In this document: positions 1-10,759 of the stretch, piece after piece
Layout: each line of letters starts with the position of its first letter
How positions within the stretch are numbered: the first letter of the stretch is position 1
From: Gnetum montanum
Lineage: Eukaryota; Streptophyta; Gnetopsida; Gnetales; Gnetaceae
DNA: 29,163 nt
Assembly: GCA_015680685.1 (NCBI GenBank)
Contig: MNCI01004926.1
Span: 308,999 to 338,161 of the forward strand
Direction of reading: 5' to 3'
The notes under the pieces: generated by a model
Told to the model about the DNA's origin: nothing
Databases searched by the model: none
Seen by the model: the letters and a program-made list of their open reading frames with translations, nothing else
Position numbers and translations under genes: made by a program

Positions 1-1560
1 TATATATATCCAACATTCATGTAACTTGAACTTCTCTTCTATATAATTTCTTATAACTATATTGATAGCTTGAATAGATCATATAAAGATTGACTGATTA
101 GAGATTTTACCATTTTCTTCTAAAGAAATCTCTTCTACAACATTCTAATAATACATGTTACTCATTTTTTAATGCTTGCAATAAATAACATTAACATGTT
201 CTATCTTTATGCTACTCATTGTTTTATTGTCCAATTTCAACTCAAAGATGGTGTGATCTCACTCTTGTCAAAGCTACACAATGGAATAAAGCCCCTAACA
301 TATTTCTATTTCTGAAATTTTCACTTCAAATTTGATGCTTTCCTTGACCACAAGCAATACTACGAGTTTAGGCTTGGTCATAATGACAAACCACAAGTTG
401 TAGAATTTGACCATGAATTATAGTCAAGCTATGGAATAGTCATGTGATAATACCATTGGTTGTCATCCTACAAATTAGAGAGAAAATTAAAACTAAGTAA
501 ATCAAAAGTTGATGATGAATCATGGTCAAATCATGGTGACTATATTGAACCTTCTTGTACTTCTATTGTACTTCAAATCTTGACCAATAGGTTGATCATG
601 AGTCATGGTAACCTAATTGACAAATCATGAGTTGACCAAATATGGTTGTTTATTCAGATTCTAAAATAGAGCTCATCATGGGTCATGCTAACATCATGGT
701 AAGGTTATGAAATTGTAGGAAAAATAAAAAAGTATAGAAACAAGAATTTCATACTATAATTAAGGAAAATGCTAACTACAAGCTCACTTATAAGCATGAA
801 AATGTGTCACACAGTCTCTAAACACAGTGTAGAAGTCTTGAATTAGAAGAACAACATCAAACACTTTTCTTTTTCTTTAGAATTGTACAACATGTATAAA
901 AATCATAAAAACATGCATAAAATATTTCAAACACTCTTAATTGACCTCAAATGCATCATAAAACATGAACTAACATTATACTCAAGTTACACTAGCTTGG
1001 AAAAAATTCATGAAAGGAGAGTAATCTTTTACATCAAAATCATAAGAAATTGGGCTAAAACCCTCTTTAAACTTTCAACATGAACATGAAATTAGAGAGA
1101 AACTAACTCGAATTTGAAACTTGCCAGTGAATCCATTAAAATTAAATAGAAATCCACTTCAAACTACTTGAATTATTTAAAGAAACATGATAATAACTTT
1201 AGAAAATTGAAAAAACTTGAAACATAAGATATTATATGAGAACATGTGCAATTGCATGTAAATATAAGAAATTATGCAAGAGAAATGTGTGAGAACTTGA
1301 GAGAAGAATCCATGAAGAGGGATTCACTACTCAAGATGAGAGAAACATGTTGGAAAAATGCAAGAAAGATAACATGATGAATCTAGGAGAGCTTGAACCA
1401 AGAACTCAAACACTTGCATTAAATACTCAAAATAAAGGAAAGGAAAAGCTTCTTTATTTACTTCACTTATCTTAGAAAATTTTAATAAGAAGGACTCATC
1501 CCTATTTATACTTCTTCACTTCTTTGGCATGAGCCTCTCATGAAGACTTTTAGTTCCTTC
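1..1560. other. AT-rich region without a recognisable gene
   Basis: No reading frame here resembles a known protein; the open stretch at 883-1083 is short and has no recognisable content. Between about 370 and 710 short variants of a TCATGGTCA-like string recur in both orientations, as expected of degenerate repeat DNA. A minus-strand TATAAATA box is visible at 1503-1510. It has the same form and direction as the boxes inside the LTRs further right, so this stretch may be the remnant of another LTR, but no termini were found. Confidence 0.45.
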
Positions 1561-1589
1561 TTTTCTTTTCTTTTTTTTTTAAACTTTTG

Positions 1590-2165
1590 CACTCAACCTA
1601 ATCTTCTATGATTCTTTTCNGGTCTTCCTCCAATGTTTTTATTGTGTAGTTTATCTCTTCTAGTAACATTCAACTTTCATTGAAGAATTCACATTTCTAT
1701 CATATTGATTTGTTGTCCATGCCTCTTTTGTATTGCCCAATATTCAATACCGTATAAAATAGTAAGCCTAATTTTTATCCTATAAAATTTTTACTTTAAT
1801 TTTATTGGTATTATTTTATCACGTAGAACACCACTAACATGTCTCCATTTTGACCATCCTAACTCAATTCAATTTTTGATATCTTTATTAACTTTACCAT
1901 TTGATTGGAGGATTGATCTTAGGTAGCAAAATTTTTTGCAGTGAGGGACTTTTGTACCTTGAATAGTATTTATGCTGTTATTAAGATTGAATTCCATATA
2001 TTCTATCTACTTCTACTAATTTTTAGCCCTTTTGATTCTAGAGCATGTCTCCTCTTCTCCATTTGATAGAAGTCCTATCACTTTTGGATCAATGGGATAT
2101 ATTATACAAATCATAGTATGATTCGATCATGAGCTTCAAGGACAATGTTGAGTGGATTACCAAGA
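1590..2165 (-). pseudogene. Eroded non-LTR retrotransposon (LINE, RTE-like) reverse transcriptase, C-terminal part
   Basis: Read on the minus strand, this stretch follows the layout of the C-terminal part of plant RTE-type LINE polymerases. First comes a degraded FADD-type catalytic region (about 2110-2150) in which the aspartates are lost. An ALESKGLKISRSR block follows, then GWSKWRHVSGVLRDK, then KFYRIKIRLTILYGIEYWA and a trailing region. Many stops and at least one frameshift interrupt it. The family role would be target-primed reverse transcription in the nucleus, but this copy cannot be active. Endonuclease and N-terminal RT are not visible, so it is a fragment. An ambiguous base (N) at 1620 lies near its end. 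The LINE assignment rests on these blocks recognised by eye; the exact clade is inference. Confidence 0.7.
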
Positions 2166-2881
2166 AGATTCATGTATATCATTATGTTCAATAAATATAA
2201 AAGATATTATAATACATATGATATAAATGTAAACCCATGCTACCATAGTGTGAGGTTGATAAAATATTTATAATTTTATATTTTATGGTTTTTTATGGAT
2301 TTTGTCTTTATGAGAAACAACAAACAATAATAAAAACACATGCATCACAATCCTACTTGGGGATAATAGCAATGCTCATACACACACATATACATACACT
2401 TATCACAATACCTCAAGGGATAGGTGCAACACCATGAACAAAGTGCAATAAAATGGCTCTTAGTCACAACATCAATGGCCCAACACCACATTGTATAGTT
2501 GTGACCTTCTTGGGTAAGGTTGAATCATCGTAGCCTATGAAAGTGAAAAAATAAATGTTTTTATGATTTTAATATTTTATAATATTTTTAATATTTTAAT
2601 GCTTAAGGTATCAATAATGCAAAAATGAGGAAAAACCATAAGATTTATTCACCATGCAAACATTGGACTCCACATCGATTGAACAGTTTTGGGCTACATA
2701 AGCATGGTAGCACTTTGATAGAGTCTAGTCATACTTTTGAAAGCAAGGACTCAAAACATACAAAAAACAAGGATAATATTACTTACCCAAGGGAGGAAGA
2801 GTTCTTCATACAAAATTAGATGTCAAAACCCAAAGGAAAATTCTTGGAACTAAGTTCATTTATTATGAAGCTTATCACAAG
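2166..2881. other. AT-rich region, no gene seen
   Basis: No recognisable coding sequence. A 64-codon open frame at 2625-2819 has no family resemblance. The stretch probably belongs to the left part of the LTR that ends at 3360, but a left terminus could not be fixed. Confidence 0.35.
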
Positions 2882-3360
2882 TATTTATAGTTTTCACAAC
2901 ATATTTGTAGGGATTTTCCATCATCCAAGCATCAACAAAGATCTATCAATGTAGCCTAAATAACCCAAAATATACCAAAGTTGGAAGGGAAGGTAAAGTA
3001 CTCAAACTAGGGCATCAAGGGATGTGCATCAATGCCCTTATGGTTATGAAGGGGGTGCCCGAGTGCAGGGAATCTAGTGTACACCTACCATCATACTTTA
3101 CTCTTGTTTTCTTGGATAAAAGCTGGGAGGCCCAAGAATAAGTCAAAACCTTTTCAGGGTCTCTAAATAAGGCTAGAAACTTCTAGAGAAGCTCGAAACA
3201 TGTTCCAAACCTACAAGTGAGAACTAGAAACTAAGGATGCATAAATGAGAGATAAAAACCTCAACAATGCATGTGAAAACCATAAACACTAGGTGCATGA
3301 GATACCTCCTAAATCTATGGCTTATCATTGACTTTCAAAATTCTACTAAATGATTCATCA
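2882..3360 (-). repeat. Element D: promoter-side (U3) part of an old LTR, right end at 3360
   Basis: The right boundary is inferred from three observations. The stretch ends in ATTCATCA and is followed at once by a pyrimidine-rich tract. This junction matches the end of the element B LTR at 16956: both share CATTGACTTT upstream, ATTCATCATACC at the junction and a similar stretch downstream. A minus-strand TATAAATA box sits at 2882-2889. The left limit given is only the TATA box; the true LTR starts further left at an undetermined point. Confidence 0.4.
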
Positions 3361-3372
3361 TACCTCCATGAA
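3361..3372 (-). other. Element D: polypurine tract
   Basis: The minus strand reads a purine-rich string ending GGAGGTA directly before the LTR that begins TGATGAATC. This is the expected position of the plus-strand priming site of a minus-oriented LTR element. Element B has GTGGGGGTA at the same position. Confidence 0.4.
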
Positions 3373-3761
3373 TAAGTAAAACTAGTCCCATCGCTTTAAA
3401 GCTCAAAGCATAATATTAGAATTAGACACACTGCATGATCAATGTAGAGGATACAATGGATACATGTATAAATCATGACTATGTTATAATAAATTGAAAG
3501 ACACCTCATCAAGAAGTGCCAAGAGGTGGTGGCTAAGAGAAGAATCCCCCCTTATATGCTTGCTTAGTATGAGAAAAACCTAGAGGTGATAGGTGCGAAC
3601 ATGTGAAATTTCTAAAGTTGTGCTTTCAAGTATTTCACCCTTATTTGAAGCTATCGATTTTGCTCATGAATCATTCCTTGATCTCATAGGAGTACTTTTC
3701 ATCATTCCTCAGCATCAACATGGAAGTATTCATGATTCATCTTTGCTTGCAAGAGCTCACA

Positions 3762-6200
3762 CTAGGTTATACCTAGTTTGACCACTACACTATGTAGTTT
3801 CTGTTTTATCTTTGTGCACGGTTGACCTATAGAAGTTTGGGCCATGTAGAGATATCTTCTCCATTCAACCTGTAAATCATTTTTGTCTTTCTTGAGTATT
3901 TTCTTAAGGATAATGATAGTTTCTTCATGGCAAAGAATGTACATGTTTTTTAGTATATCTATTTTCTTTTGTAATGTTGGTTTACTTGTAGCCATCTCAT
4001 GGAGTTTGATATGCAAGGTATTGAATTTCTCCTTCACCTCACATCTCTTCCTGATTACCCATTCATTCAACAAAGCTACAAGTTTATGAAATTTATGCAC
4101 CTTGACATCCTAGGTCACCTACTTAAATAGATGGATCTTTCTAAGCTCATCGATTTTCCCAGTATTCTTATTTTCCAACTCTTACTACAAGTTCTTAGCA
4201 CACCTTTTCTATGTGAAGGTATTTTTTTCAAACTTGGACCATGATTTGACTTTTGTCCTTGAATCTTTACATCTTATAGAAAATAGAAAGCACTTTTTTC
4301 TTCTTTTCTTACCTCATTCTTTTTCATTCTTGGGACAAATGCTTCAACATTTTGATTTGGTGCTCCAAGCTACCTTTCATAAATATAACTTCTTCACCAA
4401 CTTGGTGCACCTAAAAGAGTTTAGCCTATAGGTTCTTAATCTACATCTTTGAATTAATTATGGAAGATGAAGGTACCAATGGTGTAAGATGTTCTAATGT
4501 TTCTACAACCACTATACCTCTACCTAGCTTCTTGATACCTCCTACAAATAGAATGTTCTATCAGCATCGACAAGTTTCAACTTGGCCTATACCTTGACAA
4601 GTTTAGTCTTAAAGTACTATCAATGTTCCTCAACAATAAATTGATGCCTATTAGGACCAATTCTTTACTTCTTCTGTGTCCAACAACTAGTTCTAGGTTG
4701 ATAAGCGGGTACTTGAAGGACTTTAGCTACATGCTAAATGTTATGCATGTTGCACCATGATCATTATAAAGAGGAAACACTCGATGAAGGCACATGAGTA
4801 TGAGACTAAATAAGGGTCTCAAATTGATCCATGGATGGATCATTCAACAATGGGGAAGGAAACTAGAAGAGGTCCTTTATTATTTCCTCACCATCCATAA
4901 TGGCTTTCATCATTCATGGATAATTTTTGCCTAGGTCTTGTGACTCTTCAATGTTGATCTTGGTAGCCTTCTCCTCACATTCAATGTGCATGACATACCA
5001 AGAACTTCCACCAGAAAGAAGTTCCTAGCTTTGTTTAATGCTAAATTTGGAAGATAGAAAAAATAATTCCCTAGGTCATTACACTTTTGTTCATTAAAAT
5101 CCTTGAAGTGTTGTTGGTGCTCTAGATTAGCATTGGTAGAGCTGGTCTAAATATCACATACAAGATATCTCTATGGAAGGCATCTCATTCTCTACTCTAA
5201 TGATCTTAGGACATCATCATGGAGAAACCACCAGTACATGATCTTATTCCACCATATCTGCTATTATTGGATATCTTCCTAGATGATTAACTATGCTTGC
5301 TAGTTGACAAAGTTTTCTAATGAGTTCTGGAAAAGCATATATCCCCCTCCTATCTCTAGAAACATCTTTAATCTTCTAGATTAGGCCCTTATAGAGAAAA
5401 TATGAGCTGTTGATGACACACTTTCCCCTTATCATAGCCATAACCTTAGCCCCTCTAGTAGACATACCTAAGGAATGTTTGATGTGCATAAAGTTATGTG
5501 TAACAATTTTACACATGACATTCTAGATCAAGAAAATTTTTAACCTCTTCACCTCAACTTTATTCATGCCAAAGACCTCTAGCATGATCCTTGACCTAAG
5601 CTTGGGCTTAGTCTTTTAGGTGCATGGCCACCAGTTACTCATTAGATTGTTTGGAAATCTCAAGGCCTATGAGATCACCCATGTGAAAATAGTAATGGGA
5701 ACTCCACCAATTAAGGTTATGGTATCATTGAAGATGAGTTTTTGGTAGAACTCCTCTAGCTCATACTAGTATCTTGTGAAGAACTGGATGATGTAATCAT
5801 AGAAGCTTATTTTCTATAGTAACTTCTTAAGCTCAAGAGGACCAACCTCAATAAATTAATGACAGTTCTTCTCATGAATGGATTTCTAGTAGACATTGTA
5901 AGCATCCACATACTCTTGGATGTCATCTACATTCTCATCATCATCTTCTATTAGCTCCTATAATACTTATTTAGTTGTCTACTATTATGTATATACTTAA
6001 CATGAGGATTGAGAACATGACTGCCTACCTCCTGATCTGCTTTTGAATGAAGACCTTTCTAGAGCAAGGCTTGTAGGCTCTCGAATAGGACATCCATCTT
6101 CTAGATTGGGGAATTGATGTTCTTTCCCTACTTTTTCCTCAAGAATCACTAGTTCACACAAAGGTTTGCAAACATAGGCTTGGGATTATTCAAACTCAAC
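3762..6200 (-). pseudogene. Element D: decayed large ORF of unknown function (transposon-protein-like head, coiled-coil-like tail)
   Basis: One minus-strand frame can be followed across much of this region with a stop roughly every 20-25 codons, many at positions where Trp, Gln or Arg codons could have mutated. The best stretch is 5080-5760, with blocks such as LEEFYQKLIF, RIMLEVFGMNKVEVK and GIYAFPELIRKLCQLA. That layout loosely recalls the 'putative plant transposon protein' domain often found in plant retroelement ORFs; this is inference from memory. The C-terminal part (3762-4100, 112 codons open) is Lys/Glu/Leu-rich with heptad-like spacing, suggesting a coiled coil. Element B carries an ORF of similar position and build. 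No RT, protease or integrase was seen, so the element was probably non-autonomous. Ends are approximate. Confidence 0.4.
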
Positions 6201-6403
6201 CCTCCTTGGTCGATAAAGCTTAAATTGTAATTGTCTCAACATGATTAGCTATGTAAACTATTTAAAAACAAGTGAGTTTCCCCTAGTCAACATACTATAA
6301 TAATAAAAATTATGCACGAGAATAATAATATATACAATCCTTAAGAAATACTTGAAAAACATCATCACAACTATTAAATTATGACATGGATTAGGATGGA
6401 TGT
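6201..6403. other. AT-rich leader-like segment of element D
   Basis: No coding signal. It lies between the decayed ORF and the tandem units, where a leader and primer-binding site would be expected, but no convincing primer-binding site was found. TGTAATTGTC at 6226 resembles TGTAATTAAC at 20209 beside the element B primer-binding-like site. Confidence 0.3.
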
Positions 6404-6879
6404 TGATGAGAGGTGAGTACTCCTACGTCCAACCATATGAATCACAAGCGTACATGCATGATCCAATCGAATTCTATGGAAGGCACTAGTTGTGCATCTA
6501 AATCATTATGCTTTGATCTCAGTTCATTATCTTTCCACTTGGACTAGTGGTAGCTTTGTCATGTATGATTTAGTCCAAAGTGAGGCATATGATAATTGAT
6601 GTTCTCTAGCCTTAAGCTACGCCTAATGATAATAAAGAGATTAATTAATTAAGCTATTGAACAATGGAAAGTTAAATCTAAAGTAGCCTACATGTGATGA
6701 GTATCCATCCCTAACTATCCACACATGCCTTGGACTTTGTATATCTACCACTGGAATTACCAAGTGTATGTCATTGGGTGTACCAAACGATACACTACTA
6801 GGCTACCAAGTAATTACACTTAAGAGCTCGTGATTAGTCGTACTCATTTTGCTTAATGATAGGAATAATAAACAACAAT
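6404..6879. repeat. Tandem unit 1 (about 476 bp), probable LTR segment
   Basis: This unit and the next share a start TGATGAG, followed by a GTAC(T/C)CCTAC(G/A)TCCAACC block. They also share a later ACCAAGT/GGTTACCA-type block and an AT-rich tail with ATAATAA and CAACAA. The copies are clearly diverged. The start TGATGAG mirrors TCATCA at the LTR ends at 3360 and 16956, so each unit may be the left end of an LTR of the D/B family. No gene lies within. Confidence 0.5.
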
Positions 6880-7384
6880 TGATGAGCAGCTAGGTACCCC
6901 TACATCCAACCATACGAATCATGAGCATTCACGCATGACTCAATCGAAATCCGTAGACTGTAAGCACTTAACATACACCAGACTTCTAACCAGTGAAACC
7001 TTGTGTTAGAATGGTCATTTTCATCCTAATATCACTTGTGAAGTTCTATTTATGATGGTTAAGAAGGCTAATGATTTTTATATATTTTTAATTATCTTTT
7101 TCGGTGACTAATTGAAGTATGAAAGGTAAGGAATAGCTATTATCTAATCTCTAATTATCCTAATTTATATTCTAACTACTCCTAGCATAAGTATCTAGTC
7201 CCATCTTTTGAGCACGTTTTGAACATTTCCTAACACTATTGGGTTACCAGACGTTAAGCGTCACTGGGCTTACCAAGTATTTGGATTACATTCGAGATGG
7301 TTGTACTTATGTCTTTAATGAACTACGAATGAACCATAACGATTGAAATTATTATAATAAAAACATTAATAATCAACAAGTAAC
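6880..7384. repeat. Tandem unit 2 (about 505 bp), interrupted by the N1 insertion
   Basis: Second copy of the unit starting TGATGAG. Its AT-rich tail is cut at 7384 by insertion of element N1, and the sequence resumes at 16531 after the target duplication. If it is the left part of the LTR whose right end is 16956, that LTR would be about 930 bp before the insertion (505 + 426). Confidence 0.45.
7380..7384. repeat. Target site duplication GTAAC, left copy (N1)
   Basis: GTAAC directly precedes the TGTTGG terminus of N1, and the same five bases directly follow its CCAACA terminus at 16526-16530. A 5-bp duplication is typical for Ty3/gypsy integration and shows that both ends of N1 are original. 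Confidence 0.9.
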
Positions 7385-8585
7385 TGTTGGTGACCGTTTG
7401 GGATGCGATCGCCAACGAGTGTCCTCGAACAGGATTTAGGTGCCTGCTGGTCTCTGGCAACACCAAGGCCTAGATAGCTCCAAATAAACTCAGTAGTTAA
7501 TGTGAGTATGTGTGTGTGCTGTTGCGGCGTGCGGTTGTGAGAAATGTAATGATTGCGTTGTGTGTAAACTACAAATGACTTACTTTAAAGAAATTCAGCC
7601 AACTTTGCCAAATACTGTGAGTTGTTGAAAATTTCCGATTTTGTTCAACTGCCTAGTCTACACGGTCCTTATAATACCTACTTGCAACAAATAAAATTTT
7701 GCAAAAACATTTGAGCACAACTCCGCAATCTACTCCTAATTTTCCCCAGAGAAAGAGATAGTTCCACAAGAAAACTAGAAATAGAGCAAGATTCGATGGA
7801 AATAAGCAGAAAAGAAAAGAAAGCAGATTTGTGTAGACCTCAAATATTTAAACAAGGTAAAATGACACGAGTAAACACTTCGCAATAAAGCTATCCCAAA
7901 TTCAATATCTACGAATTGTTCAAACTTCCAAGGCTCAAACAAGCAATATCTTCAAGACAATCCTATTATGCTACCAAAAATTGCTGCGTAAACTACCACG
8001 TACGAGACTCCATTTTGACTAGATAATAGATGTCAACGATTGCATTCAAACAGAACCTTTAAAAGACTTGACAATTTCTGATTGAAATACCACGGGAATT
8101 CACTTTAAAGATAAAAAGAAGCTATTCTGGTCCCATCAAAATACCAAAGATTTTCTGAACCCTCTCGACTACTGAATTGTTCAACGGCGTGACTACAAAC
8201 AGAGGCTCTCTTACAACAATCCCAATAGCAGTTCCCACACGTTGCACAATAACGAAATTTACTACTAAAATGCTCTTAAGGCTTTTAAACACAAGCGCTT
8301 CTATGGCAAAATTTTAATAGAAATTTCTATCGGGCAACAAGAACAATAAGAGCAATCTAAAAATCCCAAAATTACTTGCCAAGGATGATACTATCTAAAC
8401 CACTAGCTAAGCAATTTAAACAAAAAAAAAAATGAAATGCATAACTCACAGGACCATGACAAAGAGGCTGAAATCTTTATTCTAGCAAGCCATCTTGCAA
8501 ACAATCTTCTTTACAAATCTTCCAAGTGTGATGATGATGCTCCTTCTTGATGTGTGATGATCTTTCCTCCTTGACCCTTGAAGCC

Positions 8586-8593
8586 TATTTATA
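8586..8593 (-). promoter_or_regulatory. TATA box of N1 left LTR
   Basis: TATAAATA on the minus strand, just downstream (in the sense of transcription) of the tandem 21-bp repeats. The placement fits an LTR promoter driving minus-strand transcription. The partner LTR has TATAAAAA at 14565-14572. Confidence 0.55.
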
Positions 8594-8660
8594 GGATTCC
8601 AAGGTAGGTAGGGAAGTTACATTTTCAAAAATATCTTAAAAATATCTCACCTAACTTCTC

Positions 8661-8737
8661 TCCCAAGTAACTTGGCCAACCAATTAGGAGATTACTTGGC
8701 CAACAAGTTAGGAGGTTACTTGCCCAACAAGTTAGGT
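8661..8737. repeat. Three imperfect 24-bp tandem units, left LTR only
   Basis: Variants of ACTTGGCCAACAAGTTAGGAGGTT occur three times in a row. The equivalent position of the right LTR (about 14590) goes directly from a GGTAGGTAGGGAAG-type string to the ATCTTGGGTGG block, so this array is present in one LTR and missing from the other. They lie between the TATA box and the 21-bp array. Confidence 0.75.
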
Positions 8738-8807
8738 AAGTTACAACAACTTTGGGTGGTTTCAACCACAAAAGAGATAAAAATGCTGCATCTGACACGT
8801 GTCCCAT

Positions 8808-8949
8808 GTAGTTGCCAAGTGTCTTCATGCAGTTGCCAAGTGTCTTCATGTAGTTGCCAAGTGTCTTCATGCAGTTGCCAAGTGTCTTCATTCATTTGCC
8901 AAGTGTCTTCATTTAGTTGCCAAGTGTCTTCATTAAGTTGCCAAGTGTT
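8808..8949. repeat. 21-bp tandem array, seven units (left LTR)
   Basis: Seven imperfect units of GTTGCCAAGTGTCTTCATG plus two bases. The units differ at a few positions near the unit ends (GCAG, GTAG, TCAT, TTAG, TAAG). They lie immediately upstream of the minus-strand TATA box, where enhancer repeats of LTR promoters are often found. A palindromic ACACGTGT lies beside the array. The array also creates spurious repetitive open frames on both strands, which are not genes. Confidence 0.88.
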
Positions 8950-9509
8950 CACCATGGAGAGAAACAAGTTGCAGTTGACATGTGTCCCATTTAGTTGACA
9001 AGTGGCCATTGTGGAGATAAAGAGGTTGTAGTTGACAAGTGGCCTTTGTGGTGGTTATAACCACCATTTCAATTGACAAGTGTTCAATTCACATAGGACT
9101 TTGAACAATTGTTGCACAAATTCCCTTTTTAAATCAATATTAATACTTACTTGGTACACAACCAAGGGCATCAACAATTAAATAATTTATATCAAAACCC
9201 AAAATAAATGTTGTATGGTTTTTTTTCTTTTTTTAAGGGTAACTACCGATAGTGACAAAATTATGGTGATCAACCAGGATAACACAGAGAAATCACGTAT
9301 CTAACTGCATCATTGAGTGCTTTTTGTCTAGGTCTACACACTAGAAAGAGCCTGGGTTTCCTCTTGAAGCGGCGTAGCTCCCAAGCAATGGCAGTGGAAC
9401 AAAATAGCACAATGTTTTAATCGACGATGCTATGTATCGGTAGCCCCGAACTTACATAATGAAATGATGTCCCGGAGCTCTTGGTTCAAATCTTAGTGTG
9501 AATCCACCG

Positions 9510-9650
9510 ATGCATGATAAGGTAATGGTATCCTAGCTTTACATACTTGAGATTGACTTTCTACAAGAAATCAGGAAGCCTGCGTGAGGTTCCATTGATC
9601 TGCACTGCCACTCCATTAGCAGTGGCCGATCCTTCCATGTTGTTTCTCAT
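9510..9650 (-). pseudogene. Captured fragment resembling 3-ketoacyl-CoA synthase N-terminus (left LTR)
   Basis: Read on the minus strand from an ATG at 9648-9650, the frame contains [10 protein letters not shown], a TAG stop at 9561-9563, then [15 protein letters not shown]. The block around [14 protein letters not shown] is characteristic of the start of plant KCS/FAE1/CUT1 enzymes, just before their first membrane segment; these ER enzymes elongate very-long-chain fatty acids for cuticular wax. The match ends after about 23 residues, and the rest of the enzyme is not recognisable. The partner LTR has Gln instead of the stop. The fragment lies in U3 in the same direction as the element, suggesting it was picked up from a host transcript or gene. 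Chance similarity is possible but unlikely for this block. Confidence 0.6.
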
Positions 9651-9750
9651 TCTTTGCAACGCAGAGCGAAGCGGTTTGCTTCAATCGAATTTGGATCCAT
9701 ATGGAAATACTGATAAATTGATGAAAATAATACTAATAATGTGTTAATAT

Positions 9751-10152
9751 GGTTCACAGATGCCAATGGAATGGTGCTTGTGTTGGTGAGGCCTTGAGCA
9801 AGCAAACAAGTAACCAGGCCAGGCCCTCTTCCTTTCCCTGTCTGTGAGTTCCATAAAAAATGCAGTCGTTGTAACCTTTGCTGCCGCGCAGTTGAAGGAG
9901 TGTAGGTAGCTGCTGCCCTGATACTTGAAATCACCGTAATTGGATGTGTTGAATAGTGCCATGTCTGATTCTGGTTTTGGGATTCCTGTGGAAATTCTCC
10001 ACGCTGACTGGGTATAACTGAATGTTGCAGCCAAGAAATGAGGGCAGACCAAGCTGGGCTGCCATTGTTGTCGGTAAAGTGCAGCTGTCCATGGCTGTTG
10101 AACTCAGCCTGCCCACATCCTGTATGTTTGGATAGAATATCTTCCACTCCAA
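9751..10152 (-). other. Coding-like segment of unknown origin in left LTR U3
   Basis: Two overlapping minus-strand frames stay open for more than 100 codons each (9647-10147 and 9744-10052). They have a higher GC content than the surrounding LTR and a protein-like composition, for example GQLHFTDNNGSPAW and GSSYLHSFNCAAAKVTTTAF. The same segment in the partner LTR (about 15535-15946) keeps long frames with several differences. It lies directly upstream of the KCS-like fragment on the same strand, so it could be part of the same captured host DNA (5' exon, untranslated region or promoter) or a second gene fragment. No family was recognised. Confidence 0.35.
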
Positions 10153-10744
10153 AAAGCTCGTATAAAAATCAGCATGTACATATCAAACTAGATCCCCACA
10201 CATTAAGTTTACTCTAGCCCTTTATCCTGACTAACGATGGTAGGTATATGGCTAATATTGCAGGGAACATTGGAAACAGACATTCAAACAAGTTATATGA
10301 TTTTCTATGCAAACTTATAGCTATCATTATTTTGGTGAGGTGAGGTATACAATAACTTGGTTTTTTACTAAAATATCAATAATGTCTTAAGATATCTTAA
10401 ATTGTGACTTTTCAAGGGTTTCCTTCAACAAGCTAAGTGTTTGAAGTTTTTTGGATCTCAAAGGTTTCATTAACAAATTTGATTTCTCTAAAATTATCAT
10501 TTCTCCAGCTGTGCATGATCACCATGGTTGCTCCACCTTCTCCTTGTGATGATGACTCTTAGATAACGCATAACCCAAAGATAATTTCCAGCATTCCATA
10601 AATCAAACCCACAAAAATCTACGACAACCCAGCACATAGACCAGACCTGCTACTACATGAATACGCAGACCCTTGATTGCTTCCTTCATTGCTTGCTTCG
10701 ATCTGCAAATTCCTGTTCCATGAAGTGGCCAAAATGTGCCAACA

Positions 10745-10759
10745 TTTCTGCCCCCTTTA
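10745..10759 (-). other. N1 polypurine tract
   Basis: The minus strand reads TTAAAGGGGGCAGAAA directly before the TGTTGG terminus of the left LTR. This is the expected plus-strand primer site next to the biological 3' LTR and confirms the minus orientation. Confidence 0.8.

Larger units (their letters stand above)
7385..10744 (-). repeat. N1 long terminal repeat, biological 3' LTR (left)
   Basis: Direct repeat of 13344-16525. It begins TGTTGGTGACC and ends GTGCCAACA. On the minus strand U3 runs from 10744 to the TATA box at 8586-8593, and R/U5 from there to 7385. This copy is 178 bp longer than its partner, mainly from extra 21-bp repeat units and an extra block at about 8620-8745. The sequence from 7385 to 8560 holds no gene-like content. 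Confidence 0.92.

Noticed and set aside
3883-4431. Plus-strand Phe/Leu-rich frames at 3883-4089 and 4213-4431
   Set aside because: They are antisense to the Lys/Glu-rich minus-strand coding remnant of element D.
8808-8949. Regular short repeats resembling a CRISPR array
   Set aside because: The units abut directly with no unique spacers, and the context is a plant LTR retrotransposon.
8672-9009. Long open frames on both strands with repeated SCQVSSF-like or DTWQLNE-like units, which could suggest a repeat protein
   Set aside because: They are produced by the 21-bp tandem array: a 21-base unit without stops stays open in several frames. The right LTR shows the same with fewer units.
9860-10150. 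GQLHFTDNNGSPAW as a lectin-type domain
   Set aside because: The resemblance is short, the rest of the frame does not follow a lectin pattern, and overlapping frames are equally open.
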